Origin: Geoglobus sp.
GTDB taxonomy: Archaea; Halobacteriota; Archaeoglobi; Archaeoglobales; Archaeoglobaceae
Direction of reading: 5' to 3'
DNA: 13,336 bases
Assembly (NCBI GenBank): GCA_027016965.1
Contig: JALURI010000123.1
Span: 1-13,336, forward strand
In this document: positions 13,033 through 13,336 of the stretch, piece after piece
Layout of the letters: every line of letters begins with the position of its first letter
How positions within the stretch are numbered: position 1 is the first letter of the stretch
Translations under genes and position numbers: made by a program
Notes under the pieces: model-generated
Database searches by the model: none
Told to the model about the DNA's origin: nothing
The model's input: only the letters and a program-made list of their open reading frames with translations

Positions 13033-13336
13033 ATGGAAATTGATGTTATCAGATTCAAAAGACCGGAAAAACACAATGCTCTTGATCTCGAGCATATAAG
13101 GGAGATAAAGATGGAATTCTGTAAATGCGAAAATCCAGTAATCATAACAGGAGACCCAAGTTTCTGTTCAGGTCTCGATCTTGATTTTGTTCGAAAAACC
13201 TCGGAAACTCAGATTGTGGAATTTGCAGATGTGGCAAACGATCTCATTCTTCAAATTGCCAGACATCCAAAACCAGTGGTGGCATTTGTTCAGGGGTACG
13301 CACTGGGGGGAGGTTTTAGCATTGCACTGGCATGTG
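13033..13336 (+). CDS. Enoyl-CoA hydratase/isomerase (crotonase) family protein, 3'-partial
   Basis: The first 101 residues of a crotonase-fold protein, cut by the right edge. Seen: RPEKHNALD (residues 10-18), ITGDPSFCSGLDLDF (38-52), whose SGLDL carries one oxyanion-hole amide, and QGYALGGGFSIALAC (87-101) with the second. In classical hydratases the motif reads GGGCE, and the Glu is one of two catalytic acids; here the position is Ser96, so hydration may not be the reaction (isomerase, hydrolase or another crotonase activity fits). The segment between NALD and ITG is about ten residues shorter than usual. Role may lie in fatty-acid or aromatic-acid CoA degradation, common in Archaeoglobales. 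Start ATG has TATA at 26 bp and no Shine-Dalgarno. Confidence 0.8.
   Translation, partial: MEIDVIRFKRPEKHNALDLEHIREIKMEFCKCENPVIITGDPSFCSGLDLDFVRKTSETQIVEFADVANDLILQIARHPKPVVAFVQGYALGGGFSIALAC

Overview
This window looks like a chromosomal segment of a thermophilic euryarchaeon, most probably an Archaeoglobales member (Archaeoglobus, Ferroglobus or Geoglobus type). The pointers are an archaeal L10e ribosomal protein, a CTP-type riboflavin kinase with an HTH domain, an archaeal lipid geranylgeranyl reductase, PurM, a corrinoid-protein reactivase and a crotonase. Several first genes have a TATA-like box about 25-30 bp before the start codon and no convincing Shine-Dalgarno site (leaderless style), whereas genes inside operons have strong GAGGTGA-type sites. 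The genus is an inference from family content.

Layout: 1-622 holds an AT-rich nuclease-like gene, probably cut by the left edge. A 59-codon small ORF (824-1003) converges on a minus-strand operon read right to left: purM, a bile-acid/arsenite-type transporter, a 2x[4Fe-4S] ferredoxin and geranylgeranyl reductase, with overlaps or a 2-bp gap. larE diverges from purM. From 5116 to 6917 the DNA is worn: a CAP-domain gene with an in-frame TAA followed by 62 more open codons, then a methyltransferase gene that stops making sense just after its SAM motif I, where it joins the frameshifted 3' end of another gene (apparently the nuclease-like C-terminus of an archaeal ATPase).

From 6951 on the DNA is ordinary again: rpl10e, converging on a ribK-ribB operon (riboflavin and FMN synthesis) whose promoter has an 18-bp perfect palindrome directly before the ribK start, a likely site for the HTH domain of RibK itself. 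Next come a membrane-anchored winged-helix protein, a divergent HDAC-fold protein that keeps its metal ligands but lacks two catalytic residues, a RACo-type ferredoxin/ASKHA activator, an EamA-type permease and a crotonase cut by the right edge.

The most notable points are the riboflavin operator candidate, the altered HDAC-like protein, the His-to-Gln change at the predicted metal ligand of RibB, the broken CAP/methyltransferase/ATPase block, and two divergent gene pairs that seem to share one central TATA element. I see no CRISPR array, tRNA, rRNA, complete insertion sequence or convincing new multi-gene system.
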